Shown here: positions 1 through 9,449 of the stretch, piece after piece
Layout: each line of letters begins with the position of its first letter
Numbering within the stretch: position 1 is the first letter of the stretch
Source: Desulfobacterales bacterium GWB2_56_26
GTDB lineage: Bacteria; Desulfobacterota; Desulfobulbia; Desulfobulbales; Desulfocapsaceae
Reading direction: 5' to 3'
Length of the DNA stretch: 48,642 bases
NCBI GenBank assembly: GCA_001799365.1
Contig: MGTI01000071.1
Span: 17,037-65,678, forward strand
Program-made: the position numbers and the translations under genes
The notes under the pieces: model-generated
What the model was told of the DNA's origin: nothing
The model's database searches: none
The model's input: the letters and a program-made list of their open reading frames with translations, nothing else

Positions 1-2
1 AC

Positions 3-758
3 CTCCTGTCCATGGTGTCGGCGATCTGGTCGATGGGGCTGGACGATTGCCGGGACTTCCCTCTCTCCCTCTTTGTCCGGTTCTTCGACAACCACGGCCT
101 GCTTGACCTGACCGACCGCCCTCAGTGGCGCACCATCGCGGGAGGCTCGAGCAGCTACATCGGACCGCTCACCCGCGGCTTTGCCGAGCGGATCCGCCTC
201 AACACGCCCGTGACCGGCGTCCTGCGCCGGGGCGAGGGGCTGCTGGTGCAGACCGCGGGCGGCCGGGAACGTTTCGACGAGGTGATCATGGCCTGCCATG
301 GCGATCAGGCCCTTCGCCTGCTGGCCGAACCGACCCCGGAGGAAGAGGAGGTGCTCGGCGCCTTCCGTTTTGCCGACAACCAGGTGGTGCTCCACACCGA
401 CATCTCCCATCTGCCGGGAAGCAGGCGAGCCTGGGCCAGCTGGAATTACCGGATGGTCGACAGCGCCAGAACACACACCGTCCTCACCTACAACATGAAT
501 ATCCTCCAGCGACTCGACAAACGGCACACCTATCTGGTCACCCTCAACCAGGAGATTGACGAAAAACATGTGCTGGCCAGGTTCACCTACAGCCATCCCG
601 TGTACAGCCTGGCGGCAATTGCAGCCCAGCAGCGGTGGTCGACGGTCTCCGGGAGGTTTGGCGTCCATTTCTGCGGCGCCTACTGGCGCAACGGTTTCCA
701 CGAAGACGGCGTGGTCAGCGCTCTGCGGGTGATCGACACGATTGAGGCAAGGCCATGA
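3..758 (+). CDS. FAD-dependent amine oxidase / NAD(P)-binding flavoprotein, 5'-truncated by window edge
   Basis: Frame is open to the window start; C-terminal amine-oxidase-like sequence (GGSSSYIGPLT..., FCGAYWRNGFHEDGVVSALRVID). Stop overlaps the next ATG (ATGA). Confidence 0.85.
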   Translation, partial: LLSMVSAIWSMGLDDCRDFPLSLFVRFFDNHGLLDLTDRPQWRTIAGGSSSYIGPLTRGFAERIRLNTPVTGVLRRGEGLLVQTAGGRERFDEVIMACHGDQALRLLAEPTPEEEEVLGAFRFADNQVVLHTDISHLPGSRRAWASWNYRMVDSARTHTVLTYNMNILQRLDKRHTYLVTLNQEIDEKHVLARFTYSHPVYSLAAIAAQQRWSTVSGRFGVHFCGAYWRNGFHEDGVVSALRVIDTIEARP

Positions 759-1498
759 ATTCGGCACTGTACGTGGGCAGGATCGGGCATCGGCGGTTCA
801 TCCCCAGGGGGCATGGTTTCGCCTACAATTTCTTCATGTGGTATCTCGATCTGGACGAAATCGACCGCCTGCCGGCGCTCTCCCCCTGGTTCTCCACGAC
901 AGGGGCGGCCTTCAGCCGCTTTCACCGCCCCGACTACTACGGCGATCCGAAAGTCCCTCTTGCGACGGCAATTAGCGGCCGCATGGCCGAGCTGACCGGC
1001 GTGGCGGTGGAGGGCAGGGTCTGCGGGCTGCTCAACCTGCGGACGCTCGGCCTCTACTTCAGCCCGGTGAACTTTTATTACGGCTTTGACCGTGAGAACC
1101 GTTGCAGCCACTTCCTGGCGGAGGTGTCGAACATCCCCTGGAACGAACGGCACCAGTACGCCCATCTTCTGACGGGAGGAACATGCGAAACGCTGTACCA
1201 CAGCCAGAAAGCCTTTCGCGTCTCGCCCTTCAACCCCCTCGATCAGCAGTACCGGTGGCGGCTCATCGTGCCGGGCGAGACGGTTGGGGTCGGCCTTGAA
1301 GTCCACGACCCGCGGGGGCATATCTTCACGGCGGAACTGAACCTCTCCCGCCGCCCGCTGACCGCCCGCGAGATAGGCAAACAGCTGCTGAAGAAACCGG
1401 CGATGACCGCCTTTATCGTGGCGGGCATTTACTGGCAGGCCATGAAACTCTACCTCAAAGGCATACCGTATGTCCCTTACGTCAAGGAGGCCATATGA
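755..1498 (+). CDS. DUF1365 domain protein
   Basis: 247 aa; MNSALYVGRIGHRRFIPRGHGFAYNFFMWYLDLDEI and NPVNFYYGF-like motifs typical of DUF1365; overlaps both neighbours by 4 bp. Confidence 0.88.
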   Translation: MNSALYVGRIGHRRFIPRGHGFAYNFFMWYLDLDEIDRLPALSPWFSTTGAAFSRFHRPDYYGDPKVPLATAISGRMAELTGVAVEGRVCGLLNLRTLGLYFSPVNFYYGFDRENRCSHFLAEVSNIPWNERHQYAHLLTGGTCETLYHSQKAFRVSPFNPLDQQYRWRLIVPGETVGVGLEVHDPRGHIFTAELNLSRRPLTAREIGKQLLKKPAMTAFIVAGIYWQAMKLYLKGIPYVPYVKEAI

Positions 1499-2754
1499 AC
1501 ACCGCGACCACCACCCACACCTGTACTCCTGCCGCCCTCCCGGTTTCGATTGTCGATCGGCTGGCGAGAAAGGCCGTCCTGCATGTGCTTGGCAGTATCC
1601 GCCACGGCCGGCTGATCGTCGAAGAGGACGACGGCCACTGTTACTCTTTCGGCGATAACCACAGTCCGCTGCAGGCGCGGCTGCGCATCCATGCCCCGCA
1701 GGCGTACCGCAGGATCCTCTTCGGCGGCTCCATCGGCGCAGGCGAAGCCTATATCGAGCAGCTCTGGGATGCCGACGACCTGACGGCTTTGATCCAGGTG
1801 ATGGCGGCCAACCTGGCGGTCGTGAATTCCATGGAGAAGGGCCTCGCCCTGCTGCAGAGACCGTGGCAGAGGCTCGGCCACCTGCTCCGGCGCAACAGCA
1901 GAAGCAGGTCGAAGAAGAACATCCTGTCCCACTACGACCTCGGCAACGAGATGTACGCCGCTTTCCTCGACCCGACCATGATGTATTCCTCGGCCATCTT
2001 TCCTCATCCCGAGGCGAGTCTTGAGGAGGCGTCACAGCATAAACTTGAGGTAATCTGCAAAAAGCTCGATCTGCAGCCCACCGACCATGTGCTCGAGATC
2101 GGCAGCGGCTGGGGCGGCTTCGCCATCTATGCCGCCGGCCGCTACGGCTGCCGGGTGACGACAACCACCATCTCGGACGCCCAGTACCGTGAGGCTAAGC
2201 GGCGGATCGAGGCGGCAGGGCTCGGCGACAGGGTCACCCTGCTGCAGACCGATTATCGCGACCTGCAGGGCCGTTACGACAAGCTGGTGTCGATCGAGAT
2301 GATCGAGGCGGTGGGGCATGCCTTCCTGCCCTCGTTCTTTGCCAAGTGCGGGTCGCTGTTGCACGAGAACGGCAGGATGCTGCTTCAGGCGATCACTATC
2401 AGGGATCAGCAGTATCGGTCGTACGTCGGGAACGTCGATTTCATCCAGAAACATATCTTTCCCGGCGGATGTCTGCCGTCCAACAGCAGGATGGCCGATC
2501 TCCTCGCCGAAAAAACGGATATGGTGATTCGTCATATCGAGGATTTCGGCCTTGATTATGCAAAAACGATCGGTGAGTGGAAGAGACGCTTCAACGCCGC
2601 CTTCGCCGAGTTGAAAGTCCGGGGATACGACGAGAGATTCCGGCGGCTGTGGAACTTTTACTTCTCCTACTGCGAGGGCGGCTTTCTCGAGAGGTCGATC
2701 AGCGTGGTCCAGCTGGTTGCCGAACGTCCGAAAGCTTCAAGGTGCACGCCATGA
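1495..2754 (+). CDS. Cyclopropane-fatty-acyl-phospholipid synthase family SAM-dependent methyltransferase
   Basis: 419 aa; HYDLGNEMYAAFLDPTMMYSSAIF, VLEIGSGWGGFAIYAA, SIEMIEAVGH, YCEGGFLERSISVVQLV motifs. Confidence 0.93.
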   Translation: MNTATTTHTCTPAALPVSIVDRLARKAVLHVLGSIRHGRLIVEEDDGHCYSFGDNHSPLQARLRIHAPQAYRRILFGGSIGAGEAYIEQLWDADDLTALIQVMAANLAVVNSMEKGLALLQRPWQRLGHLLRRNSRSRSKKNILSHYDLGNEMYAAFLDPTMMYSSAIFPHPEASLEEASQHKLEVICKKLDLQPTDHVLEIGSGWGGFAIYAAGRYGCRVTTTTISDAQYREAKRRIEAAGLGDRVTLLQTDYRDLQGRYDKLVSIEMIEAVGHAFLPSFFAKCGSLLHENGRMLLQAITIRDQQYRSYVGNVDFIQKHIFPGGCLPSNSRMADLLAEKTDMVIRHIEDFGLDYAKTIGEWKRRFNAAFAELKVRGYDERFRRLWNFYFSYCEGGFLERSISVVQLVAERPKASRCTP

Positions 2755-3275
2755 GCCTGCTGCTGAACATCGTCATCTATCAGACGATCTGGTTTCTCTG
2801 CGTGCTTTTCGGCAACCTCGGGGCCCTCCTCAGCCTGCCCCTCCTGGCTCTGCATTTCGCCCTCTCGGACAAGAAGGCGGCCGATGCGAGGATGATGGTG
2901 ATTCTCGGCACCCTGGGCTTGATTATCGACGGCAGCCTGCGGGCCGCAGGGGTTCTTGCCCTGAGCAGCTGGGGCTGGCCGATCCCCCTCTGGCTGGCGA
3001 CGATCTGGCTCGGGCTCGCCACCCTTCCCCATCACAGCCTGTGGTGGATGCGATCCCGCCTGTTCGTCAACATCCTCTTCGGCGCGCTTGGCGGGCCCCT
3101 GGCCTACTGGGGCGGCATGCAACTCGGCGCGGCCTCCTTTCCGCTGTCGCTGGAATATTCGCTGCTCGTCCTGGCGGCGGTCTGGGCGGTCGTCTGGCCG
3201 CTGGTCATGTTTCTCGCGGGACGCAAGGAATCGGAGCCTGACACTCTCCTTGACAGGCCGGGCAACATACAATAA
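2751..3275 (+). CDS. DUF2878 family small membrane protein
   Basis: Start at ATG 2751 (ATGA overlap with the CFA gene) rather than the longer ORF from 2577; hydrophobic protein, LTxLWxG/ATLPHHSLWWM pattern. Confidence 0.8.
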   Translation: MSLLLNIVIYQTIWFLCVLFGNLGALLSLPLLALHFALSDKKAADARMMVILGTLGLIIDGSLRAAGVLALSSWGWPIPLWLATIWLGLATLPHHSLWWMRSRLFVNILFGALGGPLAYWGGMQLGAASFPLSLEYSLLVLAAVWAVVWPLVMFLAGRKESEPDTLLDRPGNIQ

Positions 3276-3299
3276 AAAAGTCAGGAGGAATGACATCCA

Positions 3300-4175
3300 A
3301 TGCATGGAGACAACGAAATGTCGCGTGAAGACCTGTACAGAGTGGTGGTGGATTCCCTGTCGGCCCATGTGGCGATTCTCGACGAGCAGGGGGTGATCCT
3401 CGAGACCAATGATGCCTGGCAGAAATACGCCAGGAAGAACGGAATGAAGGACGGCTACGACTGCGTTGGCCTCAACTATTTCGCGATCTGCCAGGCGGCA
3501 AGCCTCGATCCGGAGGACGATGCCGGCCGGGTGGCCCATGGCATCAGGCAGGTCATGCAGGGCGAGCTGGACGAATATCTCCACCAGTATCCCTGCCACT
3601 CCCCCGATGAGAAACGCTGGTATGCCGTGCGGGTGGTGCCTTACAGGGACAAGCAGGTCCACCGGGTGATCGTCACCCATGAGAACATCACGCCGATTAT
3701 GCTGGTCCAAGAGGAGCTGGTCCGCAAGGAGGAGGAAATCCGCAGCCAGGCCGAGCGGCTCGAGGAGACCAACATCGCCCTGAAGGTGTTGCTGAGGCAG
3801 AGGGACGAAGATAAAAGCCGCATCGAAGAGACCATCTATACCAATGTCGACCGCCTCGTGCTTCCGTATGTCGAGCGGTTGAAACAGAGCCGGCTGTCGC
3901 CTGCCCAGCATACGTTGGTCGAAATCATAGACACCAACCTTCGAGAGATCACAGCACCCTTTCTCCATTCCCTCAGCAACCTTAAAGTGATCCTCACCCC
4001 GCAGGAAATCGAAGTCGCCGGGATGGTGCGAAGCGGCCGCTCAAGCAAGGAAATCGCGGAAGTGCTCAACCTGTCGGTGAGCGGCGTCGATTTCCATCGC
4101 AAGAGTCTCCGCCGCAAACTCGGCCTTACCAACGACTCAACCAACCTGCGCTCCTACCTCCTTTCGCTGGACTGA
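3300..4175 (+). CDS. PAS domain-containing LuxR-family transcriptional regulator
   Basis: N-terminal PAS (VAILDEQGVILETNDAWQKYARKNG), C-terminal GerE/LuxR HTH (LTPQEIEVAGMVRSGRSSKEIAEVLNLSVSGVDFHRKSLRRKLGL). Confidence 0.88.
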   Translation: MHGDNEMSREDLYRVVVDSLSAHVAILDEQGVILETNDAWQKYARKNGMKDGYDCVGLNYFAICQAASLDPEDDAGRVAHGIRQVMQGELDEYLHQYPCHSPDEKRWYAVRVVPYRDKQVHRVIVTHENITPIMLVQEELVRKEEEIRSQAERLEETNIALKVLLRQRDEDKSRIEETIYTNVDRLVLPYVERLKQSRLSPAQHTLVEIIDTNLREITAPFLHSLSNLKVILTPQEIEVAGMVRSGRSSKEIAEVLNLSVSGVDFHRKSLRRKLGLTNDSTNLRSYLLSLD

Positions 4176-4493
4176 TCCAGCTGCATCCCGTGCTCTACTT
4201 AAGCTGCACTTCTCTCAGAAGGCATGACAATTGATATAGATGCTCTCCAGCTCAATCTGGTCATGGAGACTGGGGACGTCTTCTCCTCTCCTTTTCACAG
4301 GAGTGCAGGGGAATATGGAAGAAAGAAGAGCGGATTAATGTCATGGCAGTTTTAACTACCATTATACTATTACATTTCACCAATTGAAGCTGCTCAATCC
4401 ATACCTATAGTACAGGCATAGGGAGCAGGAAAGAAGTAACTGTCTCTCCAATGACAGCAACAATAAAAAAAACCTTCAGAAGCGAGGTGTGAT

Positions 4494-4664
4494 ATGAAAG
4501 GTGATTTCAGTTCCTTGATATGGGTCAATGATAAGGAAGGGCATGAATATGTATGCACCATCGGCGGCAACAGCGACGAGAAACGGGACTACGACTCGCT
4601 GAACGAGAGCGAGAGGGCGACCTGTATGAATACCAACAATTTTATCGGCACGGACCGCTGGTAA
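4494..4664 (+). CDS. Small conserved-looking hypothetical protein (56 aa), absent from ORF track
   Basis: ATG 4494 to TAA 4662-4664: MKGDFSSLIWVNDKEGHEYVCTIGGNSDEKRDYDSLNESERATCMNTNNFIGTDRW; SD-like GAGGTG 8 nt upstream; strong intrinsic terminator downstream. Confidence 0.72.
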   Translation: MKGDFSSLIWVNDKEGHEYVCTIGGNSDEKRDYDSLNESERATCMNTNNFIGTDRW

Positions 4665-4702
4665 CCCATCCCCCACGCTTCACAATGTGTGTGATGGCTT
4701 CG

Positions 4703-4738
4703 AGCCCCCGATCCTGGTATCGGGGGCTTTGGCGTTTG
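4703..4738 (+). terminator. Rho-independent terminator
   Basis: Perfect 10-bp stem agcccccgat-cctggt-atcgggggct followed by ttggcgttt. Confidence 0.8.
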
Positions 4739-4822
4739 TATTTCCGGAAATGCCTTCCTTTCTTCTGAGTTGTCATGCCGCGTGCACACCCCTGGAATGG
4801 GGTGTAACAGCTGGGGATTCGC

Positions 4823-4889
4823 CATCGGTATCGATATCGGTACAGAATTGAAAAAATGGTTCGATCCCGATCCCGATCCCCGATCCCGC
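4823..4889. repeat. Short degenerate GATCCC / GATATCGGTA-type repeat patch between convergent genes
   Basis: catcggtatcgatatcggtac ... cgatcccgatcccgatccccgatcccg: four near-tandem gatccc units. Confidence 0.6.
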
Positions 4890-4908
4890 GCGGGAAGAAT
4901 AAGTATCC

Positions 4909-5427
4909 TCAAGGAAACAGCAACTTGTCCGGGTCAAAGCCCTGCTTCTCGACATCCTGCAGGATCCCTGCGAGAACTTCGGGATGCATCGAAGGGGTGC
5001 GGCTGAGTATCCAGAGATATTTCCTGTTGGGGGTTCCAATCACGGCGTATTCGTACTCCTCTCCCACGTCCATGATCCAGTAGTCTCCCCGGAAAGGCCA
5101 GAAAAATGATACTTTGAGACGGGCGTTGCCGGGGCCAACCACCCAAGCTCGGCCCCTGGCTTCACGCAGGCGGCCATCCTGCTCGTCCCGACAACTGTTC
5201 AAGATATCTACATCGCCATCCGTGCGGGCTTTGTACATGGCTGTGCTGTCCAGGCAGCCTTCCTGGAACGAGTTCGGGTAACGGCCGATCTCGTACCACA
5301 GACCAAGATAACGATCGAGGTCGACATGGGCGACGGTCACGAGCGATGGGGTTTCCGGGGCACCCCCATGTTGGGAGAAACTGCACGAAGTGAGAAGGAC
5401 GATGAGAGCGGCAGTAGCTATTTTCAT
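4909..5427 (-). CDS. blc: Lipocalin family lipoprotein (Blc-like)
   Basis: LLTSC lipobox; VDLDRYLGLWYEIGRYPNSFQEGC, YAVIGTPNRKYLWILSRTPSM are Blc lipocalin signatures. Confidence 0.92.
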   Translation of the reverse strand: MKIATAALIVLLTSCSFSQHGGAPETPSLVTVAHVDLDRYLGLWYEIGRYPNSFQEGCLDSTAMYKARTDGDVDILNSCRDEQDGRLREARGRAWVVGPGNARLKVSFFWPFRGDYWIMDVGEEYEYAVIGTPNRKYLWILSRTPSMHPEVLAGILQDVEKQGFDPDKLLFP

Positions 5428-5500
5428 ATAAATCTCCGATGCAACCCGCTTGGTTTTTGTCTGCTATGCGTGTATGAGGCACGGCCAGAGCAAGATGAGA

Positions 5501-5965
5501 TCATGAAGAAAAATCAAATTGCTTGACTTCCTGAAAGTGGGTTACCAAGTAAATCTGTGTAATCGACACCTCGAACAACGCGCAACCCGGCGCGGCTAAG
5601 AATTCAGTAAGGTGCGGGTGTCTGGCCAAGTAGAGGTTCTGCCCTTCAGCACGAGCAAATCCCGTCGTTTCCCTGGCGGTGCCGAGGATCGTTGCCGCGG
5701 CGGCATTGGTGAAATCTGCCACCTGATTGCTTCTGTTGTCCAGGAGCAGGGATACCTGGGGATTGTGTGCGAGATTCTGCCATTTCCTGGTGGCGCGGGA
5801 GGTGGCGAAATACAGGTTGCGCAAGTCGAGGGAGAAGGCAACTGCCACTAGATTGGTATACGGCGCAGAGCCGGCGGCAGTGGCAAGTACGGCGAGCGGC
5901 TGGCTGTGGCAGAGTTCTTTCAAGCTATTCGGCAGGTTGGCGAAAGTGGTCATAGTCTGTTGCAT
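5501..5965 (-). CDS. Pyridoxamine 5'-phosphate oxidase family (FMN-binding split barrel) protein
   Basis: 154 aa; LAVLATAAGSAPYTNLVAVAFSLDLRNLYFATSRATRKWQNLAHNPQVSLLLDNR. Confidence 0.85.
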   Translation of the reverse strand: MQQTMTTFANLPNSLKELCHSQPLAVLATAAGSAPYTNLVAVAFSLDLRNLYFATSRATRKWQNLAHNPQVSLLLDNRSNQVADFTNAAAATILGTARETTGFARAEGQNLYLARHPHLTEFLAAPGCALFEVSITQIYLVTHFQEVKQFDFSS

Positions 5966-6233
5966 ACCTCTCTGAGCTGGGTTGTCGGAATTTGGTACCG
6001 AGGCACATGAGCCATAATGTGTGGGAGAAGCGGGGGTGAAACAAACGATATCGGCTTTATGGTATCAGGATATACCGTGAATGCAACTTCTGGTCGGAAG
6101 GTGAAAGCGCCGCCATTATCTGAGCCGTTTGAGGTCACGCTCTGTCGTCTGCTATGCTTATTGAATGCCATTCGGCGAAATGAAGGAAGCTGCGGCGATA
6201 CGCTTGACGGTAATTAAAACAAGTGGGGGATAA

Positions 6234-6710
6234 ATGGTACAATATCTACGCACGATCATACAAATAAGCTGTCTATCGAGCATCCTTGCGGCGTGTACCG
6301 GGGAAAGGCCAGACAACCTCGGGGTGCATGGCACCCGGTTGAAAACCTGTCCAGACTCACCCAATTGCGTGTCGAGTCAGGCTGTAGACGTCGGGCACCG
6401 CATAGCACCGCTCGAATTCACCAGCGATCCCGGTCAGGCCTTCGCCCGGCTGAAGCAAATGCTTGCTCGTCGCAATGATACCACAATCATTGAAGAACGA
6501 CTCGGTTACCTGCGCGTTGAATTCCACACCATCCTGTTTGTCGATGATGGCGAGTTCCTGCTGGATGATCAGCGGCGGCTGATTCACACTCGCTCCGCCT
6601 CCCGCCTCGGATACTCGGACCTGGGTAAGAACCGCAAGCGGATGGAGGAAATCCGGCGACAGTTCGTGGTAAAAACTGCATCGACTACCAGTGCAGAGGG
6701 GAAATTTTAG
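6234..6710 (+). CDS. DUF1499 domain lipoprotein
   Basis: SILAAC lipobox; LKTCPDSPNCVSSQA, FVDDGEFLLDDQRRLIHTRSASRLGYSDLGKNRKRMEEIR typical of DUF1499. Confidence 0.88.
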   Translation: MVQYLRTIIQISCLSSILAACTGERPDNLGVHGTRLKTCPDSPNCVSSQAVDVGHRIAPLEFTSDPGQAFARLKQMLARRNDTTIIEERLGYLRVEFHTILFVDDGEFLLDDQRRLIHTRSASRLGYSDLGKNRKRMEEIRRQFVVKTASTTSAEGKF

Positions 6711-6818
6711 CCCGTGTTCGACAGTCATAAGCAGACACTACAGCGAAATTTTGCATTTACGGGTACGGGGACAAACCGGAAAATGGCGTAGTGCCTAGGG
6801 ACTCAGGCTCTCGTTTGA

Positions 6819-7178
6819 ACGCTTAATGGTAGAGTTGACGGCAATGCCGAGGAGGCTTTTCTGGACAACCTTAATTTTCTTCCTTGCTCAGCCCGAAGTT
6901 TTAAAGAGACGGTCGTTGACGCCGAACAGGAACTGGCCAGTCACCAGGTGCTCAGTCTCTGGTGCGACAGCAGCGGCGGGCAGGCCTGCGATGTCAAGGA
7001 CTTCGACGACCCGGCCGGGGCGGTGCTGCGGGACGTGCGGATCTTACCGTTCTCCGGCGGTGAGAGTCCGGATGCGGTATTCCAGAGCGCCTGCGGCCTG
7101 GGCGGCGCCAGCGGCTTTTCAGCGATCTATCCCAGTTGCATTACTGAATCCGTGTTTGGTAAAGGTCAGCTGAAGTGA
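6819..7178 (+). pseudogene. Unrecognised ORF remnant without a clear start
   Basis: Open frame continues upstream of the GTG at 6948 to a stop at 6816 with no ATG: ...FKETVVDAEQELASHQVLSLWCDSSGGQACDVKDFDDPAGAVLRDV...; looks like part of a longer protein. Confidence 0.35.
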
Positions 7179-7289
7179 AATAGTTTCAACTTGATCTGAC
7201 ACCAATTTAAATGCTGCCCCTTTCTAAGCCCGGGAGGTACAAGCGAATCCTTCCCCACCAGCCGCGTCTGCCCTGTCGTGCGCTGCTTT

Positions 7290-9449
7290 TTACGCACTCT
7301 CTCCACCGATGGGCAGCAGAATAATGAAGGTCGAGCCCTTGCCCGGCTCACTTTCAACACGTATTTCTCCCTGATGATTCTGAACAATACCATGGCAGAT
7401 AGATAAGCCAAGGCCTGTTCCCTTTACCTCTGATTTTGTTGTATAAAATGGCTGGAAGATCTGAGTAAACTTATCAGTAGCGATACCTATGCCGTTGTCT
7501 TTTATTGCAACAGCTACTTTATTATCTTCATGGTAGGTGCTTATGGTGATCACTCCATTATTTCCGTGGCATGCATCCGCCGCATTTTGAAAAAGGTTGA
7601 GGAGAACCTGTTTGATCTGATCGGGAATCGCGAAGATCTGCGGCAATCCTGTTGTATAGTTGACTACCGTTGAAATTCCTTTACGCTTCAAGTCGCTTTT
7701 GCTCAACAAGATCAAAGAGTCAATAGTCGCATGCACATCCATGAACACTTTCCTGCCTGAAGAAGGGCGATTAAAATCTTGAAGGCTACGAATGAGATTT
7801 TTCATTCGCTCACTTTCACTCAAGACCAAGTCCAGAAAGACCCGGTCCTGTTCCTCCAGTACCAATGTTTTTTTAAATCCTCTGAGAATAGTCATAACGC
7901 TCTGAAGAGGGTTGTTGAATTCATGGGCGATAGAGGCGGACAGTCTGCCTATAGCCGAGAGTTTTTCAACATGCAGGACCTGCTTTTGCGATTCCTGCAA
8001 CTCTCGGGTCCGTTTCTCAACTCTTCGTTCCAGTTCTTCATTCAGCGCCCGAAGCTGTTCTTCAACCTGCTTACGTGTGGTGACGTCGGTTGCCACTCCA
8101 ACGACTCGTTCCATTTTGCTTGCGGCGTCAAAAGTGGCCTGTCCGATTTCCTCCAGCACCACTACGGTGCCGTCGCTACGTATAACCCGGTATTCGGTTG
8201 TGTAGGCATTGGCGGCAGGTGTCAGCTCGTGGATCATCTGCACAAACCGCGCGCGGTCGTCCGGGTGGACCATCTGAAAATGTCCCTTGCCTGTATCATT
8301 GAGAACTTCATCTCCTGAGATTAGGATTGTGGCACAGCTATCGGAGCGGACAACTTGGTCAGTAGCCGGTTGCCATTCAAAGGTAAAGGAACGGCTGACC
8401 AGCAGGGCCTGCTGCAGCCTCTCCTCGCTAACGCGCAACGCTTTTTCAGTACGCCTGCGTTCGATAACCTCTCTTGCAAGAGCCTCATTTGAACTAACCA
8501 TTTCGGCTGTACGCATACAGACCCGCTCTTCGAGTTCTTCTCCAGCCCGGAGCAGGGCCACATTGGTCTCAGCCAACTCTCGAGTGCGCTGATTGACCAA
8601 TCGCTTCAGGATTACCAGCATACCCACCGAAGTCAAAACAAGAGCAAATATGATGATTACAGCAGGGAAAAAATACTTCGCAATTTTTCGCCAAGGATCT
8701 TCAGCATCTAGCCACTTCTGGTAAATTCGCTCGTACTCGCCATTCAACTTGATGATGTGGAGGCCCTGGTTCAGTTTTTCCAACAATTCGGCATCTCCTT
8801 TTTTTACGGCAAAGGAAAAGGTTCTTTTGTAATCCGGAATGGGAGGCCCTACGGTTAGCCCGTTGATTTTGTGTTCCTTGATTGCAAGAGTACCGATGAG
8901 TTTGGAGCAGAGAAATGCATCATGTTTGCCAGAGGAAACGAGCCTGAGCCCCTCCGGAATTGTATCCACCAGGATTAATTTTCCTTCGAATTTGTTCTCC
9001 AGAAGGGCGTGGTGGGCGTAATCTGACCGCATGACCACTATCTCTCTATCATTGGCCGAAGCGAGGTCCTTCAGAATCGGCTTCCCATTTCTGACAAAGA
9101 AGGCATCAAAGGTCTCAGTATGTGGAAAGCTAAAATCGACCAGGTGAGTTCGCTCAGGGAGCTTCGCCACGACGGGTAGAACGTCTATTCGCCCATCAAC
9201 CAAGCGGTTCCAAACATAATCCCATGAGCCGGTGGAGATTTTGACGCGCAACCCCATTGTGTCGGCAACCGCCCTGATCAAGTCCACTGAAAATCCCGTC
9301 GCTTGGCCTTGACTGTCAACCGTCGCATAAGGAGGAAATTCCAGTTCGCTACCTACAAGGATTTCCGATGCCCCCTGGGCACGGCAGACTCGGGAAGTCC
9401 AGGTGGCAAGTGCAATGACAATAAAAAGGATAAGAAAACCTCGATTCAC
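7290..9449 (-). CDS. Sensor histidine kinase with N-terminal periplasmic solute-binding (SBP_bac_3) domain, TM, PAS, HisKA and HATPase domains
   Basis: Signal peptide, EILVGSELEFPPYATVDSQGQATGFSVDLIRAVADTMG, TM ~FPAVIIIFALVLTSVGMLVIL, PAS, IGRLSASIAHEFNNPLQSV (H box), DNGIGI and GTGLGLSICHGIVQNHQG (N/G boxes). Confidence 0.94.
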   Translation of the reverse strand: MNRGFLILFIVIALATWTSRVCRAQGASEILVGSELEFPPYATVDSQGQATGFSVDLIRAVADTMGLRVKISTGSWDYVWNRLVDGRIDVLPVVAKLPERTHLVDFSFPHTETFDAFFVRNGKPILKDLASANDREIVVMRSDYAHHALLENKFEGKLILVDTIPEGLRLVSSGKHDAFLCSKLIGTLAIKEHKINGLTVGPPIPDYKRTFSFAVKKGDAELLEKLNQGLHIIKLNGEYERIYQKWLDAEDPWRKIAKYFFPAVIIIFALVLTSVGMLVILKRLVNQRTRELAETNVALLRAGEELEERVCMRTAEMVSSNEALAREVIERRRTEKALRVSEERLQQALLVSRSFTFEWQPATDQVVRSDSCATILISGDEVLNDTGKGHFQMVHPDDRARFVQMIHELTPAANAYTTEYRVIRSDGTVVVLEEIGQATFDAASKMERVVGVATDVTTRKQVEEQLRALNEELERRVEKRTRELQESQKQVLHVEKLSAIGRLSASIAHEFNNPLQSVMTILRGFKKTLVLEEQDRVFLDLVLSESERMKNLIRSLQDFNRPSSGRKVFMDVHATIDSLILLSKSDLKRKGISTVVNYTTGLPQIFAIPDQIKQVLLNLFQNAADACHGNNGVITISTYHEDNKVAVAIKDNGIGIATDKFTQIFQPFYTTKSEVKGTGLGLSICHGIVQNHQGEIRVESEPGKGSTFIILLPIGGESA

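Noticed and set aside
680-2164. 494-aa minus-strand ORF
   Set aside because: Antisense to DUF1365 and CFA genes; Arg/Gly/Ser-rich shadow translation.
2667-3968. 433-aa minus-strand ORF
   Set aside because: Antisense to the DUF2878 and PAS-LuxR genes, which have clear domains on the plus strand.
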